Positions 38,553 to 48,961 of a DNA stretch of 57,500 nt are shown piece after piece (within the stretch, counting starts at the first letter, position 1; each line of letters opens with the position of its first letter). The notes under the pieces were generated by a model, which worked only from the letters and a program-made list of their open reading frames with translations, was not told the DNA's origin and ran no database searches. Both the position numbers and the translations under genes were made by a program. Origin of the DNA: Rossellomorea aquimaris (GTDB lineage Bacteria > Bacillota > Bacilli > Bacillales > Bacillaceae_B); assembly GCF_035590735.1 (NCBI RefSeq), contig NZ_CP141595.1:40001-97500 (forward strand). Reading direction: 5' to 3'.

Positions 38553-41045
38553 ATGGGGAAAGCCGATCAGTCGATCATAGAACCTGTTCAGAACGTGGAC
38601 ATTGAACACACTAGGGTGGAACTATCCAAAAGAATGAAGTCTATTTATTCGAAACTGGAGTGGCTGTTCGTAGAAAAGGGCATCGCCTTATTCGTTATCG
38701 GATTTTTATTGGGAAGAGCGTTGATCCTTTCACATTTAACGCCGTTCGCACTGCCGTTCTTCGCTACCGTTTACATTATTCGGAGAGAGAAATCTCCCAT
38801 TGCGCTAATCGGATTGCTTGCAGGAGCTCTCACCTTATCTCTTCCTAGTATCAGTTATACGTTTGTCAGTGCGGTAATATTCCTATTAGCGTTTCGATTG
38901 TCTCAGAAATATCACAAGAATAATTTGAGAGTCGTCGCTTTTTATGTATTCTTCACAGTCATGGTGGCAAAGCTTTCATTCGATTATATCCAGCAAGGAC
39001 AAGCACTGACTGTGTACAACGGAGTAATGGCGTTAATAGAAGCGAGCCTTGCCTTTCTCTTAACTTATATTTTTATTCAAAGCGTACCCCTTGTAACCAT
39101 TCAGCGGAGAAGGAAATCGCTGAAAACGGAAGAAGTGGTCAGCCTGATCATCCTATTAGCATCTATCATGACAGGTACAATCGGATGGTCAGTATACAAT
39201 CTGTCTGTGGAACATGTGTTATCGAGATACTTAGTGCTGCTGTTTTCCTTTATAGCAGGGGCTACAGTGGGCTCAACAGTAGGGGTTGTCACTGGGCTTG
39301 TTTTCAGTTTAGCCAACGTTTCCAGCTTTTATCAAATGAGCTTGCTTGCTTTTTCGGGGCTTCTGGGCGGACTTATGAAAGAAGGAAAGAAATTCGGAGC
39401 AGCAATCGGTTTGTTAATCGCTACTTTACTAATGGGTATGTACGGAGAAACAGATACAGTCATAACGAAAACCTTATATGAATCGGGGGTAGCGATTTTA
39501 CTCTTATTCTTAACCCCTCAAAGTTTAACATCTAAAATTGCCAAGCATATTCCGGGAACAGCGGAATATCAGCAGGAACAACAGGGATACATGCGCAGAG
39601 TCAGAGATGTGACCGCTAATAGGGTCACGCAGTTTTCCTCGGTGTTTCAAGCTTTATCCAATAGTTTTCAACAAATAGAAGACCGATTTGAAGAGGAGGA
39701 AGATAAAGAGTTTGATTATTTCTTAAGTAATGTGACAGAGAAAACGTGTCAAACCTGTTTTAAGAAAGATCAGTGCTGGGCCAGGAATTTTGATAAAACC
39801 TATAATCTGATGAAAGATGTGATGACCGAATATGATCAGGGCCGTGTCCCACTGTCTTCAAAACTTGCTAGAGAAGTAGAGAAGCATTGTACGAGAGAGA
39901 AAAAACTGAAAGAAACCATATATCAGGAGCTGACCTTCTATCAAGCGAATCTGAAATTAAAGAAGCAGGTGCAGGAAAGCAGGAAGCTGGTCGCCGACCA
40001 ATTACTTGGAGTGTCAGAGGTGATGGGGAACTTCGCGAAAGAAATTCAAAGAGAAAGGGAGAATCATCATATTCAGGAAGAACAAATCTTAGCTAGCATT
40101 GGAGAGTTTGGAATCGAGATTGAAAACATTGAAATCTATAACCTGGAACAAGGAAATGTCGATATAGATATGACCATGCCTTATTGCGGGGGGCATGGAC
40201 AGGGTGAAAAGCTGATTGCCCCGATGCTATCGGATATATTAGGAGAAAATATCATTGTTCAAAAGGAGGAGTGTGCTCAATTTCCGAACGGTCAATGTCA
40301 TGTGACTTTCCAATCTGCCAAGAAATTTGTAGTGGATACAGGAGCTTCTCATGCAGCGAAAGGGGGAGGGCTGGTATCAGGAGACAGCTACTCGATGATT
40401 GAATTAGGAAGGGGAAAATATGCTGTTGCGATTAGTGACGGGATGGGTAACGGAGAACGGGCTCACTATGAAAGCAATGAAACGCTTAGGCTTTTGAAAA
40501 AGATACTGGAATCCGGGATTGAAGAACAAGTAGCGATCAAATCCATCAACTCGATTCTATCTCTCAGAACGAATGATGAAATATTCTCCACATTGGATTT
40601 AGCCATGATCGATCTGCAGAATGCGTCATCGAGGTTCTTGAAAATTGGTTCAACCCCGAGTTTCATTAAGCGGGGAGATAAAATCATCAAGGTAGAGGCA
40701 AGCAATTTACCCATGGGGATGCTTCAGCAGGATTTCGATGTGGATGTCGTGTCTGAGCAGTTAAAAGCAGGAGACCTTCTCATTATGATGAGTGATGGTG
40801 CCTTTGAAGGGCCGAAACATGTAGAAAATTATGATCTCTGGATGAAGAGGAAAATAAAGGAGCTGGAAACGGAGGAACCACAAGAAGTGGCCGATATTCT
40901 AATGGAGGAAGTGATCAGGTCGAGCTCCGGCTTAATAGAAGATGATATGACCATTGTAGTTTCAAAAATCAAACACAATATACCGAAGTGGTCGTCTATC
41001 CCTGTGCAAAAATCGAAATCAAAGGATAAAAAGAGAATTTCCTAG
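38553..41045 (+). CDS. spoIIE: Stage II sporulation protein E (phosphatase)
   Basis: A membrane PP2C-type phosphatase that dephosphorylates SpoIIAA to free sigma-F in the forespore and also acts at the polar septum with FtsZ. Of 830 residues, about 1-320 hold roughly ten transmembrane helices, the middle is an FtsZ-binding and oligomerisation region with a Cys-rich patch (CQTCFKKDQCW), and the C-terminus is the PP2C domain with Asp611 (GGLVSGDSYSM) and Asp629 (ISDGMGNG). The ATG at 38553 is 10 nt from GGGGAG; an ATG at 38535 is rejected. Confidence 0.98.
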   Translation: MGKADQSIIEPVQNVDIEHTRVELSKRMKSIYSKLEWLFVEKGIALFVIGFLLGRALILSHLTPFALPFFATVYIIRREKSPIALIGLLAGALTLSLPSISYTFVSAVIFLLAFRLSQKYHKNNLRVVAFYVFFTVMVAKLSFDYIQQGQALTVYNGVMALIEASLAFLLTYIFIQSVPLVTIQRRRKSLKTEEVVSLIILLASIMTGTIGWSVYNLSVEHVLSRYLVLLFSFIAGATVGSTVGVVTGLVFSLANVSSFYQMSLLAFSGLLGGLMKEGKKFGAAIGLLIATLLMGMYGETDTVITKTLYESGVAILLLFLTPQSLTSKIAKHIPGTAEYQQEQQGYMRRVRDVTANRVTQFSSVFQALSNSFQQIEDRFEEEEDKEFDYFLSNVTEKTCQTCFKKDQCWARNFDKTYNLMKDVMTEYDQGRVPLSSKLAREVEKHCTREKKLKETIYQELTFYQANLKLKKQVQESRKLVADQLLGVSEVMGNFAKEIQRERENHHIQEEQILASIGEFGIEIENIEIYNLEQGNVDIDMTMPYCGGHGQGEKLIAPMLSDILGENIIVQKEECAQFPNGQCHVTFQSAKKFVVDTGASHAAKGGGLVSGDSYSMIELGRGKYAVAISDGMGNGERAHYESNETLRLLKKILESGIEEQVAIKSINSILSLRTNDEIFSTLDLAMIDLQNASSRFLKIGSTPSFIKRGDKIIKVEASNLPMGMLQQDFDVDVVSEQLKAGDLLIMMSDGAFEGPKHVENYDLWMKRKIKELETEEPQEVADILMEEVIRSSSGLIEDDMTIVVSKIKHNIPKWSSIPVQKSKSKDKKRIS

Positions 41046-41141
41046 CACGTATACTTACCCTATAAAAATAGTTAACTAGAGTATAAATCCCTCCTTATTC
41101 GGCGAAGATGGTAACAACTTTAGAATGAGGAGGGGAGTCTG

Positions 41142-41882
41142 ATGAAGCCAGGTACACTTCGTCAAATTCTATTAATTACTGATGGTTGCTCTAATCAAGG
41201 TGAAGACCCGATTGCGATGGCGGCTCTTGCGAAGGAGCAGGGAATCTCAGTGAACGTCATTGGGGTCATGGATAATGATGTGATAGATGATAATGGAATG
41301 CAGGAAATTGAAGGAATTGCTCTATCGGGGGGTGGAGTAAGTCAGATTGTATATGCCCAACAGCTTTCTCAAACAGTACAAATGGTCACGCGCAAAGCGA
41401 TGACACAAACCTTGCAGGGGGTTGTAAATAAAGAGCTGAAGCAAATCCTAGGTAAATCCGCATCCATGGAGGAACTTCCTCCCGAACAACGGGGGGAGGT
41501 CATGGAGGTTGTCGATGAACTGGGAGAATCCGTTGATATGGAAGTGTTGATTCTTGTCGATACGTCTGCGAGCATGAAGCATAAGCTTCCCACGGTTAAG
41601 GAAGCCTTATTAGACCTGTCATTAAGCCTGAATGCAAGAATGGGTGATAATAAATTTTCCGTCTTTGTATTTCCCGGGAAACGACAAGATGTCGAAAAAT
41701 TGCTGGATTGGACACCAAAACTCGAAACATTGACGAGTATATTCTCTAAATTGTCTCCAGGTGGAATTACTCCAACAGGTCCGGCGATCTCAGAAGCTAT
41801 CACCCACTTTAAGAAAAAACGTTCATTAAGGGGATTGCTCTCTCGTGGCGATGATGAACAATACTTCGAAGAAACCATTTAA
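41142..41882 (+). CDS. yabS: von Willebrand A-domain protein YabS
   Basis: A 246-residue protein with two VWA-like halves: ILLITDGCSNQGEDPIAMAALAKEQG near the N-terminus, and a proper MIDAS motif LVDTSAS around 142-148 with FPGKRQ and GGITPTGPA. Its partner is unknown, but it sits directly before the kinase yabT. The ATG at 41142 follows GAGGAGGGG. Its 3' end overlaps the yabT start by about 30 nt. Confidence 0.9.
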   Translation: MKPGTLRQILLITDGCSNQGEDPIAMAALAKEQGISVNVIGVMDNDVIDDNGMQEIEGIALSGGGVSQIVYAQQLSQTVQMVTRKAMTQTLQGVVNKELKQILGKSASMEELPPEQRGEVMEVVDELGESVDMEVLILVDTSASMKHKLPTVKEALLDLSLSLNARMGDNKFSVFVFPGKRQDVEKLLDWTPKLETLTSIFSKLSPGGITPTGPAISEAITHFKKKRSLRGLLSRGDDEQYFEETI

Positions 41883-42855
41883 TTTCCCGCCTGGAACAGT
41901 TATACGAGGAAAATGGTATAAGCAGATCTACACCGTTGTAAAAGAATTAGGGTATGGTGCGAACGGGATCGTCTACCTGGTACAAGGTTCGTCTGGATAT
42001 CAGGCGTTAAAGATGAGTGACAGCAATGTTTCCATTACCTCGGAAGTGAATGTATTAAAATCTTTCTCTAAGGTCCAAGGTGCTCCCCTTGGGCCAAAGC
42101 TTCTTGATGTGGATGATTGGGAGTATCGTGGACAGAAAATCCATTTTTACGTGATGGAATATATTCAAGGTACTGACTTGTTGTCATTTGTTCAATCAAA
42201 AGGATTTTCGTGGACGGGTGTACTCATTGCTCAGCTCCTGACAGATCTGGAGAGAATTCATAAGGAAGGATGGGTCTTTGGGGATTTAAAACCTGAAAAC
42301 TTGATCGTCACCGGACCTCCTTACCGAATTCGCTGTATTGATGTTGGGGGAACGACCATCAATGGGCGGGCAATCAAAGAGTTTACGGAGTTTTTTGATA
42401 GAGGATACTGGGTAGGGGGGTCCCGAAGAGCCGAACCTTCTTATGATCTTTTCTCTGTGGGGATGATCCTCATTAATTTAGCCTATCCAGAGCGTTTCAC
42501 CAAGGCAGGAAACGGGAATATGCAACAATTAAGGCAGGCTATCGGTTCCAAAGACCAATTGAAAAAGTTTGAAGGATCGATCCTTGATGCCCTGGAAGGG
42601 AAATTTCAATCTGCCAGTGATATGAGGGTCAGCCTCCTGAATGGACTTTCTCACTCTCAGCCAGTACAGCAGCCCAAATCGAAACCTAAAGTAAGTAAAC
42701 CTGTTTCAACTAGCGCTCCTGCAAGTTCATCCGCTGCCCATAGCAGATATCAAAATCAACGAAATAAAAAATCTAGTCACTTTCTTGAGACTGTGCTCGT
42801 GGTGATGATTGTTTCGTTATTATATGTTTTGTATATCTATGGAGAATTGATGTAG
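41851..42855 (+). CDS. yabT: Ser/Thr protein kinase YabT
   Basis: A Hanks-type kinase that in B. subtilis is DNA-activated, works during sporulation and phosphorylates RecA and others. Of 334 residues, the kinase domain is at about 20-265: glycine loop ELGYGANGIVYLV, VAIK-like lysine in YQALKMSD, catalytic GDLKPENLIV, and DVGG in place of DFG. A basic Pro/Ser/Lys-rich linker (about 270-308) precedes a C-terminal membrane helix (LVVMIVSLLYVLYIYG). The start is unsure: ATG 41851 or 41854, or GTG 41845, all inside the end of yabS. Confidence 0.9.
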   Translation: MMNNTSKKPFNFPPGTVIRGKWYKQIYTVVKELGYGANGIVYLVQGSSGYQALKMSDSNVSITSEVNVLKSFSKVQGAPLGPKLLDVDDWEYRGQKIHFYVMEYIQGTDLLSFVQSKGFSWTGVLIAQLLTDLERIHKEGWVFGDLKPENLIVTGPPYRIRCIDVGGTTINGRAIKEFTEFFDRGYWVGGSRRAEPSYDLFSVGMILINLAYPERFTKAGNGNMQQLRQAIGSKDQLKKFEGSILDALEGKFQSASDMRVSLLNGLSHSQPVQQPKSKPKVSKPVSTSAPASSSAAHSRYQNQRNKKSSHFLETVLVVMIVSLLYVLYIYGELM

Positions 42856-42923
42856 CGTAAGAGTGTAAGAATTCAGTAGGTATTGATACAATGGGGGAAA
42901 TGGATTCAGGAAGTGGAAGCGTT

Positions 42924-44330
42924 ATGTTAGAGCAAACGATTAAAAGGTTTATTCAAGACCATAGGTTGATTGAAAAAGGAGATCGTATTTTGGTGGCAGT
43001 GTCGGGAGGCCCTGATTCCTTAGCGCTGCTCCATTTTCTTGATTCGAACAAAGCTGAGTGGGAAGTAGAAGTCGTTGCGGCTCATCTTGATCATATGTTC
43101 AGAGGAGACGAATCCTATCAGGAACTCTTGTTCGTCAAAGAATACTGCAATAAGAGAAACATCCCTTTTTACAGTGAAAGAGTGGATGTATCAATGGAGA
43201 TCGAGCGGAAGAATGGAAGTCTGCAGGAAATGGCCCGTCAAATTCGTTATGAATTTTTAATGGAGGTCATGGAAGAGGCATCTGCTACGAAATTAGCTCT
43301 TGGCCATCATGGGGATGATCAAGTAGAAACCATCCTGATGAAGTTGACAAGAGGAGCATCCGGGGCTAGCAGAGCCGGGATTCCCTTGAAACGATCCATT
43401 ACTGCAGGTGAGATAATACGGCCATTTCTCTCTGTTACAAAAGAGCATATAGAGACGTATTGTGAAAGGCACGATCTAAACCCGAGGAGAGACCCCAGTA
43501 ATCTGAAGGAAGATTATACCAGGAACAGGTTCAGAAAAAAGGTTCTTCCTTTTTTAAAAAAAGAGAATCCTCATGTTCATCTCCAATTTCAACGATTTAG
43601 TGAAGAATTGACAGAAGATGAGGCATATTTAGAGGAATTAGCAAGGGCTAAGTTGAATAAGGTATGGAATAACACTGGGGATTTCTCATCTTTACATATC
43701 GATGGTTTTCTTGCAATGCCTCAGCCTTTACAAAGAAGAGGGATTAATCTAATATTAAACTATCTTTACAAACTTAGACCATCTTCCTTATCGTCTATAC
43801 ATATTTACGATGTATTGGGTATATTAAAAGGAAAAACGCCTAATGCCAGCTTGGATTTACCAAAAGGGCTTAAGGTAACAAGGGCGTATCATACATGTTA
43901 TTTTCATTTTGGAGAACTAGCGTTAACCGAAGCTCCTTATTGTCACGAGATACAGGTTAATGAAACGCTTGAACTTCAAGGTGGATATCAGTTCCTTCTT
44001 TATTTTTCTTCCTCGTTAGCAGAGGATCGTACCGGTGATAGGATCTACATTGATCCGGACAAGGTTACCCTGCCATTATATGTGCGTACGAGAAAGAGCG
44101 GAGATCGAATGAAAGTGAAGGGGTTGGAAGGCTCAAAGAAGCTTAAGACACTCTTTATTGACGAAAAAATTCCTGTTCACCTCCGTGACGAGTGGCCGAT
44201 TGTAGTGGACGCAGATAACCACATACTTTGGGTTCCGGGAATGAAAAAGTCTACTTACGATTTGGGAGAAGAGCAAGAAAATAGTTTAGTACTACAATTT
44301 AAGAGCAATCATCTTCTAGGAGGCAGTTGA
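42924..44330 (+). CDS. tilS: tRNA(Ile)-lysidine synthase
   Basis: Converts C34 to lysidine in CAT-anticodon tRNA-Ile so that AUA codons are read as Ile. An N-type ATP pyrophosphatase with SGGPDS at 27-32, the GHHGDDQVET motif, and C-terminal TilS domains (VRTRKSGDRMKVKGLEGSKKLKTLFIDEKIP). The start is set at ATG 42924 (468 residues) because AGGAAGTGG is 8 nt upstream; ATGs at 42891 and 42903 are in frame but poorly spaced. hprT follows by 3 bp. Confidence 0.95.
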   Translation: MLEQTIKRFIQDHRLIEKGDRILVAVSGGPDSLALLHFLDSNKAEWEVEVVAAHLDHMFRGDESYQELLFVKEYCNKRNIPFYSERVDVSMEIERKNGSLQEMARQIRYEFLMEVMEEASATKLALGHHGDDQVETILMKLTRGASGASRAGIPLKRSITAGEIIRPFLSVTKEHIETYCERHDLNPRRDPSNLKEDYTRNRFRKKVLPFLKKENPHVHLQFQRFSEELTEDEAYLEELARAKLNKVWNNTGDFSSLHIDGFLAMPQPLQRRGINLILNYLYKLRPSSLSSIHIYDVLGILKGKTPNASLDLPKGLKVTRAYHTCYFHFGELALTEAPYCHEIQVNETLELQGGYQFLLYFSSSLAEDRTGDRIYIDPDKVTLPLYVRTRKSGDRMKVKGLEGSKKLKTLFIDEKIPVHLRDEWPIVVDADNHILWVPGMKKSTYDLGEEQENSLVLQFKSNHLLGGS

Positions 44331-44333
44331 ACA

Positions 44334-44882
44334 TTGTTAAACCAAGATATTGAAAAAGTGTTAATTTCAGAAGAAGAACTTCAAGAAAAGATTAAAGCAT
44401 TAGGTGCACAATTAACAGAGGAATATCAAGATCGTTTTCCTTTGGCAATTGGAGTTTTAAAAGGTGCAATGCCATTCATGGCTGACCTTTGTAAACGTAT
44501 GGATACGCATATGGAAATGGATTTCATGGATGTATCCAGCTACGGGAACTCTACTGTCTCTTCAGGAGAAGTAAAGATTGTGAAAGATTTAGATACGAAA
44601 GTGGAAGGTCGGGATATCCTGATCATTGAAGATATCATCGACAGTGGTCTAACATTAAGCTACCTTGTGGAGCTGTTCCGTTATCGTAAAGCGAAATCCA
44701 TCAGCATTGTCACTCTGCTTGACAAGCCGACTGGACGTAAAGCTGATATCAAAGCGGACTACGTGGGCTTTATTGTCCCTGACGAGTTCGTCGTCGGATA
44801 TGGTCTGGATTACGCTGAAAGATACCGTAATCTGCCGTATATCGGAGTTTTAAAACCAAGAGTGTATACAACTGGAGAATAA
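44334..44882 (+). CDS. hprT: Hypoxanthine phosphoribosyltransferase
   Basis: Salvages hypoxanthine and guanine with PRPP. The 182-residue protein has the PRPP-binding motif [13 protein letters not shown] and the flexible-loop [16 protein letters not shown]. The start is TTG at 44334, 10 nt after AGGAGG. It follows tilS with 3 bp between. In B. subtilis HprT and TilS interact to control ftsH expression; that is known biology and is not seen in the DNA. Confidence 0.97.
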   Translation: MLNQDIEKVLISEEELQEKIKALGAQLTEEYQDRFPLAIGVLKGAMPFMADLCKRMDTHMEMDFMDVSSYGNSTVSSGEVKIVKDLDTKVEGRDILIIEDIIDSGLTLSYLVELFRYRKAKSISIVTLLDKPTGRKADIKADYVGFIVPDEFVVGYGLDYAERYRNLPYIGVLKPRVYTTGE

Positions 44883-44915
44883 GTATAATCTAAAGAGGAA
44901 TCTTGTGAGTGCAAT

Positions 44916-44943
44916 TTGTTGTAATGCCATGATTTTCTATGAT
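44916..44943 (+). promoter_or_regulatory. Possible sigma-A promoter of ftsH
   Basis: TTGTTG at 44916-44921 and TATGAT at 44938-44943, 16 bp apart, about 40 bp before ftsH. Confidence 0.4.
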
Positions 44944-44984
44944 ACTATTTTACTTAGTTTGTTTACCGTGGGAGGAGGTAAGGG

Positions 44985-46946
44985 ATGAACCGGATCTTTC
45001 GAAACACCATATTCTATTTACTGGTCTTTTTAGTGATTATAGGTGTGGTGAGTTATTTCAGTAACAACAACGAGCCAACCAAAAATATCGAGTACAGTAC
45101 GTTTATTAATAACCTTGAAGACGGAGACGTTTCTTCTTTTTCAATTCAGCCTGGCAGGGGCGTTTATGAAGTAAAAGGACAGATGGAAGGGGCTAAAGAA
45201 GGAGAGTACTTCTTAACCTATGTCCTTACTACAGATGGAAAGTTAATGGAGAAGATCAATACGGCAGCATCAGAGCAAGGAATTGATGTGGAAGTATTAC
45301 AAGCCAAAGAAACAAGCGGCTGGGTATCTTTCTTTACAACGATCATTCCATTTGTCATTATCTTTATTCTGTTCTTCTTCTTACTTAACCAAGCTCAAGG
45401 CGGCGGAAGCCGTGTCATGAACTTCGGGAAAAGTAAAGCAAAGCTATATAGCGAAGAGAAGAAGAAAGTTCGCTTTAAAGATGTAGCGGGAGCAGATGAA
45501 GAGAAGCAAGAACTTGTAGAGGTAGTGGAATTCTTAAAGGATCCACGCAAATTCTCTGAAGTAGGTGCCCGTATTCCAAAGGGTGTCCTTCTAGTAGGAC
45601 CTCCAGGTACAGGTAAAACCTTACTTGCACGAGCAGTTGCTGGAGAAGCAGGAGTTCCTTTCTTCTCAATCAGTGGTTCCGACTTCGTTGAAATGTTTGT
45701 CGGTGTCGGTGCATCTCGTGTACGTGATTTATTCGAAAATGCGAAGAAGAATGCACCTTGTATCATTTTCATCGATGAGATTGATGCGGTCGGTCGTCAA
45801 CGTGGAGCAGGTTTAGGTGGAGGTCACGATGAGCGTGAACAAACCCTTAACCAGTTACTAGTCGAAATGGACGGCTTTGGCGCTAACGAAGGTATTATCA
45901 TTGTCGCTGCAACAAACCGACCAGACATTCTGGATCCTGCATTGTTACGTCCAGGGCGTTTCGACCGTCAAATTACAGTAGATCGTCCCGACCTTAGAGG
46001 ACGTGAAGCGGTTCTTAAAGTACATTCTCATAATAAACCGCTTGATGATTCAGTGGATCTAAAAGCGATTGCGATGAGAACACCAGGCTTCTCTGGAGCC
46101 GACTTAGAAAACCTTCTGAACGAAGCAGCTCTTGTAGCAGCCCGTGAGGATAAGAAGAAAATCGATATGCGTGATATTGATGAAGCAACTGACCGTGTCA
46201 TTGCTGGTCCTGCTAAGAAGAGCCGCGTCATATCTGAAAAAGAACGTAAAATCGTGGCTTTCCACGAAGCGGGTCACACCGTTATCGGTTTAGTCCTTGA
46301 TGAAGCAGATATGGTACATAAGGTGACCATCGTTCCTCGTGGGCAAGCAGGCGGATATGCCGTTATGCTTCCGAAAGAAGATCGTTACTTTATGACGAAG
46401 CCTGAGCTTCTAGATAAGATTACCGGTTTACTTGGTGGTCGTGTAGCAGAGGAAATCATCTTCGGTGATGTATCAACCGGTGCTCACAATGACTTCCAAC
46501 GTGCAACTGGAATCGCCCGTAAAATGGTCACTGAATATGGTATGAGTGATAAGCTCGGACCACTTCAGTTCGGTCAATCTCAAGGTGGTCAAGTGTTCTT
46601 GGGACGTGACATCAATAGTGAGCAAAACTATTCAGATGCCATCGCATACGAAATTGACCTGGAAATGCAGCGTCTAATTAAAGAGAGCTATGAGAGAGCG
46701 AAGCGAATTCTTACTGAGAATCGCGACAAGCTTGAGCTCATTGCGAAAACATTATTAGACATCGAAACATTGGATGCGGCACAAATCAAGCATTTAATGG
46801 ATCACGGTAAACTACCGGAACGTATCTATGAATCCGACCAGGAAAATAGTGACGTGAAAGTAAATATCCAAAAGAAAAATGAAGAAACTGTGATCGAAGA
46901 AGACACGGCTTCAAAAGAAGACGATTCTAACTCAGATCGCACGTAA
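44985..46946 (+). CDS. ftsH: ATP-dependent zinc metalloprotease FtsH
   Basis: A membrane-bound AAA protease for misfolded and regulatory proteins, required for normal sporulation. Of 653 residues there are transmembrane helices at about 5-25 and 110-130, Walker A GPPGTGKT at 205-212, the Walker [14 protein letters not shown], the second region of homology, and the zinc motif HEAGH at 427-431. The C-terminal tail (about 615-653) is acidic and not conserved. It has its own leader and a terminator. Confidence 0.98.
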   Translation: MNRIFRNTIFYLLVFLVIIGVVSYFSNNNEPTKNIEYSTFINNLEDGDVSSFSIQPGRGVYEVKGQMEGAKEGEYFLTYVLTTDGKLMEKINTAASEQGIDVEVLQAKETSGWVSFFTTIIPFVIIFILFFFLLNQAQGGGSRVMNFGKSKAKLYSEEKKKVRFKDVAGADEEKQELVEVVEFLKDPRKFSEVGARIPKGVLLVGPPGTGKTLLARAVAGEAGVPFFSISGSDFVEMFVGVGASRVRDLFENAKKNAPCIIFIDEIDAVGRQRGAGLGGGHDEREQTLNQLLVEMDGFGANEGIIIVAATNRPDILDPALLRPGRFDRQITVDRPDLRGREAVLKVHSHNKPLDDSVDLKAIAMRTPGFSGADLENLLNEAALVAAREDKKKIDMRDIDEATDRVIAGPAKKSRVISEKERKIVAFHEAGHTVIGLVLDEADMVHKVTIVPRGQAGGYAVMLPKEDRYFMTKPELLDKITGLLGGRVAEEIIFGDVSTGAHNDFQRATGIARKMVTEYGMSDKLGPLQFGQSQGGQVFLGRDINSEQNYSDAIAYEIDLEMQRLIKESYERAKRILTENRDKLELIAKTLLDIETLDAAQIKHLMDHGKLPERIYESDQENSDVKVNIQKKNEETVIEEDTASKEDDSNSDRT

Positions 46947-46951
46947 TATTG

Positions 46952-46984
46952 AGGGATGCATCCAGTAATGGGTGCATCCTTTTT
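46952..46984 (+). terminator. Terminator after ftsH
   Basis: GGATGCATCC / GGGTGCATCC stem with a 6-nt loop and TTTTT. Confidence 0.9.
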
Positions 46985-47128
46985 GTTTTGGATAGGTTTA
47001 GATTTTTACTGGTGGGATATGCTCAGCTCGTGGAATAATATTCGATTTGGGTATTATTGTAAAATGGCTGGGTTTTGCTCGGTTTCGGCCGGATTCTCTA
47101 AAGAAACACCTTGTGATGGTTCAACATG

Positions 47129-47198
47129 AAGGCAAAGAGCGCATTTCCGGTCGGTTCGTCTTATGCTTGTTGGTCATACCAAGCCGGTTGCGGTTTTA
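47129..47198. repeat. Degenerate copy of the 121-bp repeat
   Basis: AAGGCAAAGAGCGC, TTTCCGG, TTCGTCTTATGCTTGT and CAAGCCG are in the order of the 121-bp element, but the rest is diverged. The gap 46985-47267 holds nothing else that I recognise. Confidence 0.65.
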
Positions 47199-47267
47199 TA
47201 CCTATTTAAAATAAATTATGGTATGATGTTGGCAGTGTGAAAACAATTGGCTTAGTAGGTGAGGAAA

Positions 47268-48035
47268 TTGATTTTTGTAATGGATGTAGGGAATACCAAT
47301 ATTGTGTTTGGTGTGTATGAAAATGACCATTTAAAATATCATTGGAGAGCTGAAACGAATCGACATAAAACGGAAGATGAGTTTGGAATGCTTGTGAAGA
47401 ATCTGTTCGAGCATGTGAAGCTGACGTTTGACGAGATTGACGGAATCATCATTTCCTCCGTTGTCCCTCCAATTATGTTTAGTTTGGAACGTATGTGTGA
47501 GAAGTATTTTAATATTACTCCGCTCGTCGTTGGACCTGGTATTAAAACCGGTTTAAATATCAAGTATGAAAATCCAAGGGAAGTCGGAGCGGATCGAATC
47601 GTAAATGCTGTCGCTGGTATTCAAGAATACGGTGGTCCTCTCATTATTGTTGATTTCGGTACAGCGACGACGTATTGCTATATCAATGAGGAAAGACAAT
47701 ATATGGGTGGAGCGATCGCCCCTGGTATAGGCATTTCAACGGAAGCCCTGTACTCGAAGGCGGCCAAATTGCCAAGAATTGAAATTGCCCGTCCTGAACA
47801 CATCATTGGAAAGAATACCGTAACCGCTATGCAAGCAGGTATTCTCTATGGATATGTTGGACAAGTAGAAGGTATCGTTCAAAGAATGAAAGCGCAAAGT
47901 AAGAAGGAACCCACAGTCATTGCTACGGGAGGATTAGCTACATTAATTTCGAAAGAATCCAACAGCATTGACGTCGTAGATCCTTTCCTTACATTAAAAG
48001 GTTTAAAATTAATATACAAAAGAAACATGATCTAA
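47268..48035 (+). CDS. coaX: Type III pantothenate kinase
   Basis: The first step of coenzyme A synthesis. An ASKHA-fold kinase of 255 residues: [12 protein letters not shown] at the N-terminus, GADRIVNA, and [11 protein letters not shown] binding phosphate. The start is TTG at 47268, which aligns [11 protein letters not shown] with family members; GTG at 47259 overlaps the ribosome site AGGTGAGG. It precedes hslO by 19 bp, as in B. subtilis. Confidence 0.94.
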   Translation: MIFVMDVGNTNIVFGVYENDHLKYHWRAETNRHKTEDEFGMLVKNLFEHVKLTFDEIDGIIISSVVPPIMFSLERMCEKYFNITPLVVGPGIKTGLNIKYENPREVGADRIVNAVAGIQEYGGPLIIVDFGTATTYCYINEERQYMGGAIAPGIGISTEALYSKAAKLPRIEIARPEHIIGKNTVTAMQAGILYGYVGQVEGIVQRMKAQSKKEPTVIATGGLATLISKESNSIDVVDPFLTLKGLKLIYKRNMI

Positions 48036-48054
48036 AGTGAAAGGAGCTTCAACC

Positions 48055-48936
48055 ATGAGCGACTATTTAGTAAAAGCGTTAGCCTATAATGGCCAAGTAC
48101 GTGCTTATGCAGTAAAAAGCACGGATACAGTAGGAGAAGCACAAAGAAGACATGGAACATGGCCAACTGCATCAGCAGCATTAGGTAGAAGCATTAGTGC
48201 CGGAGTGATGATGGGGGCTATGTTAAAAGGAGAAAATAAATTAACGATCAAAGTAGAGGGCGGAGGCCCGATCGGTGCCATTCTTGTAGATAGTAATGCA
48301 AAAGGGGAGGTCAGGGGATATGTGACCAATCCTCATGTACACTTCGATTTAAACGAGCAGGGGAAGCTTGATGTCCGTCGTGCAGTCGGTACAACAGGGA
48401 CGTTATCCATTGTTAAGGATATCGGTATGAGGGATCATTTCTCCGGTCAGGTTCCGATTGTTTCAGGAGAACTTGGTGAAGACTTTACGTATTATTTCGT
48501 CACTTCAGATCAGGTACCCTCTTCTGTAGGAGTAGGTGTGCTTGTGAACCCTGACAACTCCATTCTTGCAGCAGGCGGATTCATCCTCCAGCTAATGCCG
48601 GGAACGGATGATGAAACGATTACGAAGATTGAGGAACGCTTAGCTAAAATCCCTCCGATCTCTAAATTAATCGAAAATGGACTCACACCTGAAGAGGTAT
48701 TGGAAGAAGTGCTTGGAAAAGGGGAAGTCAAAGTACTTGAAACGCTTCCGGTAGCATTTAAGTGTCAGTGTAATAAAGAACGTTTTTCAAATGCCATCAT
48801 CAGCTTAGGGGAGCAGGAAATTCAAGAAATGATTGATGAAGATGGAAGTGCAGAGGCAAGCTGTCACTTCTGTAATGAAACGTATGTATTTTCTAAAGAA
48901 GAATTAGAAGAACTGAAAGCAAACGCGAAGCAGTAA
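48055..48936 (+). CDS. hslO: Redox-regulated chaperone Hsp33
   Basis: A holdase activated by oxidation through a zinc centre. The 293-residue protein has the CxC-CxxC motif at Cys237/Cys239 and Cys270/Cys273 near the C-terminus. The N-terminal fold carries [19 protein letters not shown] and [16 protein letters not shown]. The ATG at 48055 follows AAAGGAGC; an upstream GTG at 48037 is unlikely. Confidence 0.96.
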   Translation: MSDYLVKALAYNGQVRAYAVKSTDTVGEAQRRHGTWPTASAALGRSISAGVMMGAMLKGENKLTIKVEGGGPIGAILVDSNAKGEVRGYVTNPHVHFDLNEQGKLDVRRAVGTTGTLSIVKDIGMRDHFSGQVPIVSGELGEDFTYYFVTSDQVPSSVGVGVLVNPDNSILAAGGFILQLMPGTDDETITKIEERLAKIPPISKLIENGLTPEEVLEEVLGKGEVKVLETLPVAFKCQCNKERFSNAIISLGEQEIQEMIDEDGSAEASCHFCNETYVFSKEELEELKANAKQ

Positions 48937-48961
48937 ATCAGATTCAGGGAGAATGGGAGAA

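Noticed and set aside
42891..42923. Upstream extension of tilS
   Set aside because: The first two ATGs have poor ribosome-site spacing and the added residues are not conserved; ATG 42924 fits better.
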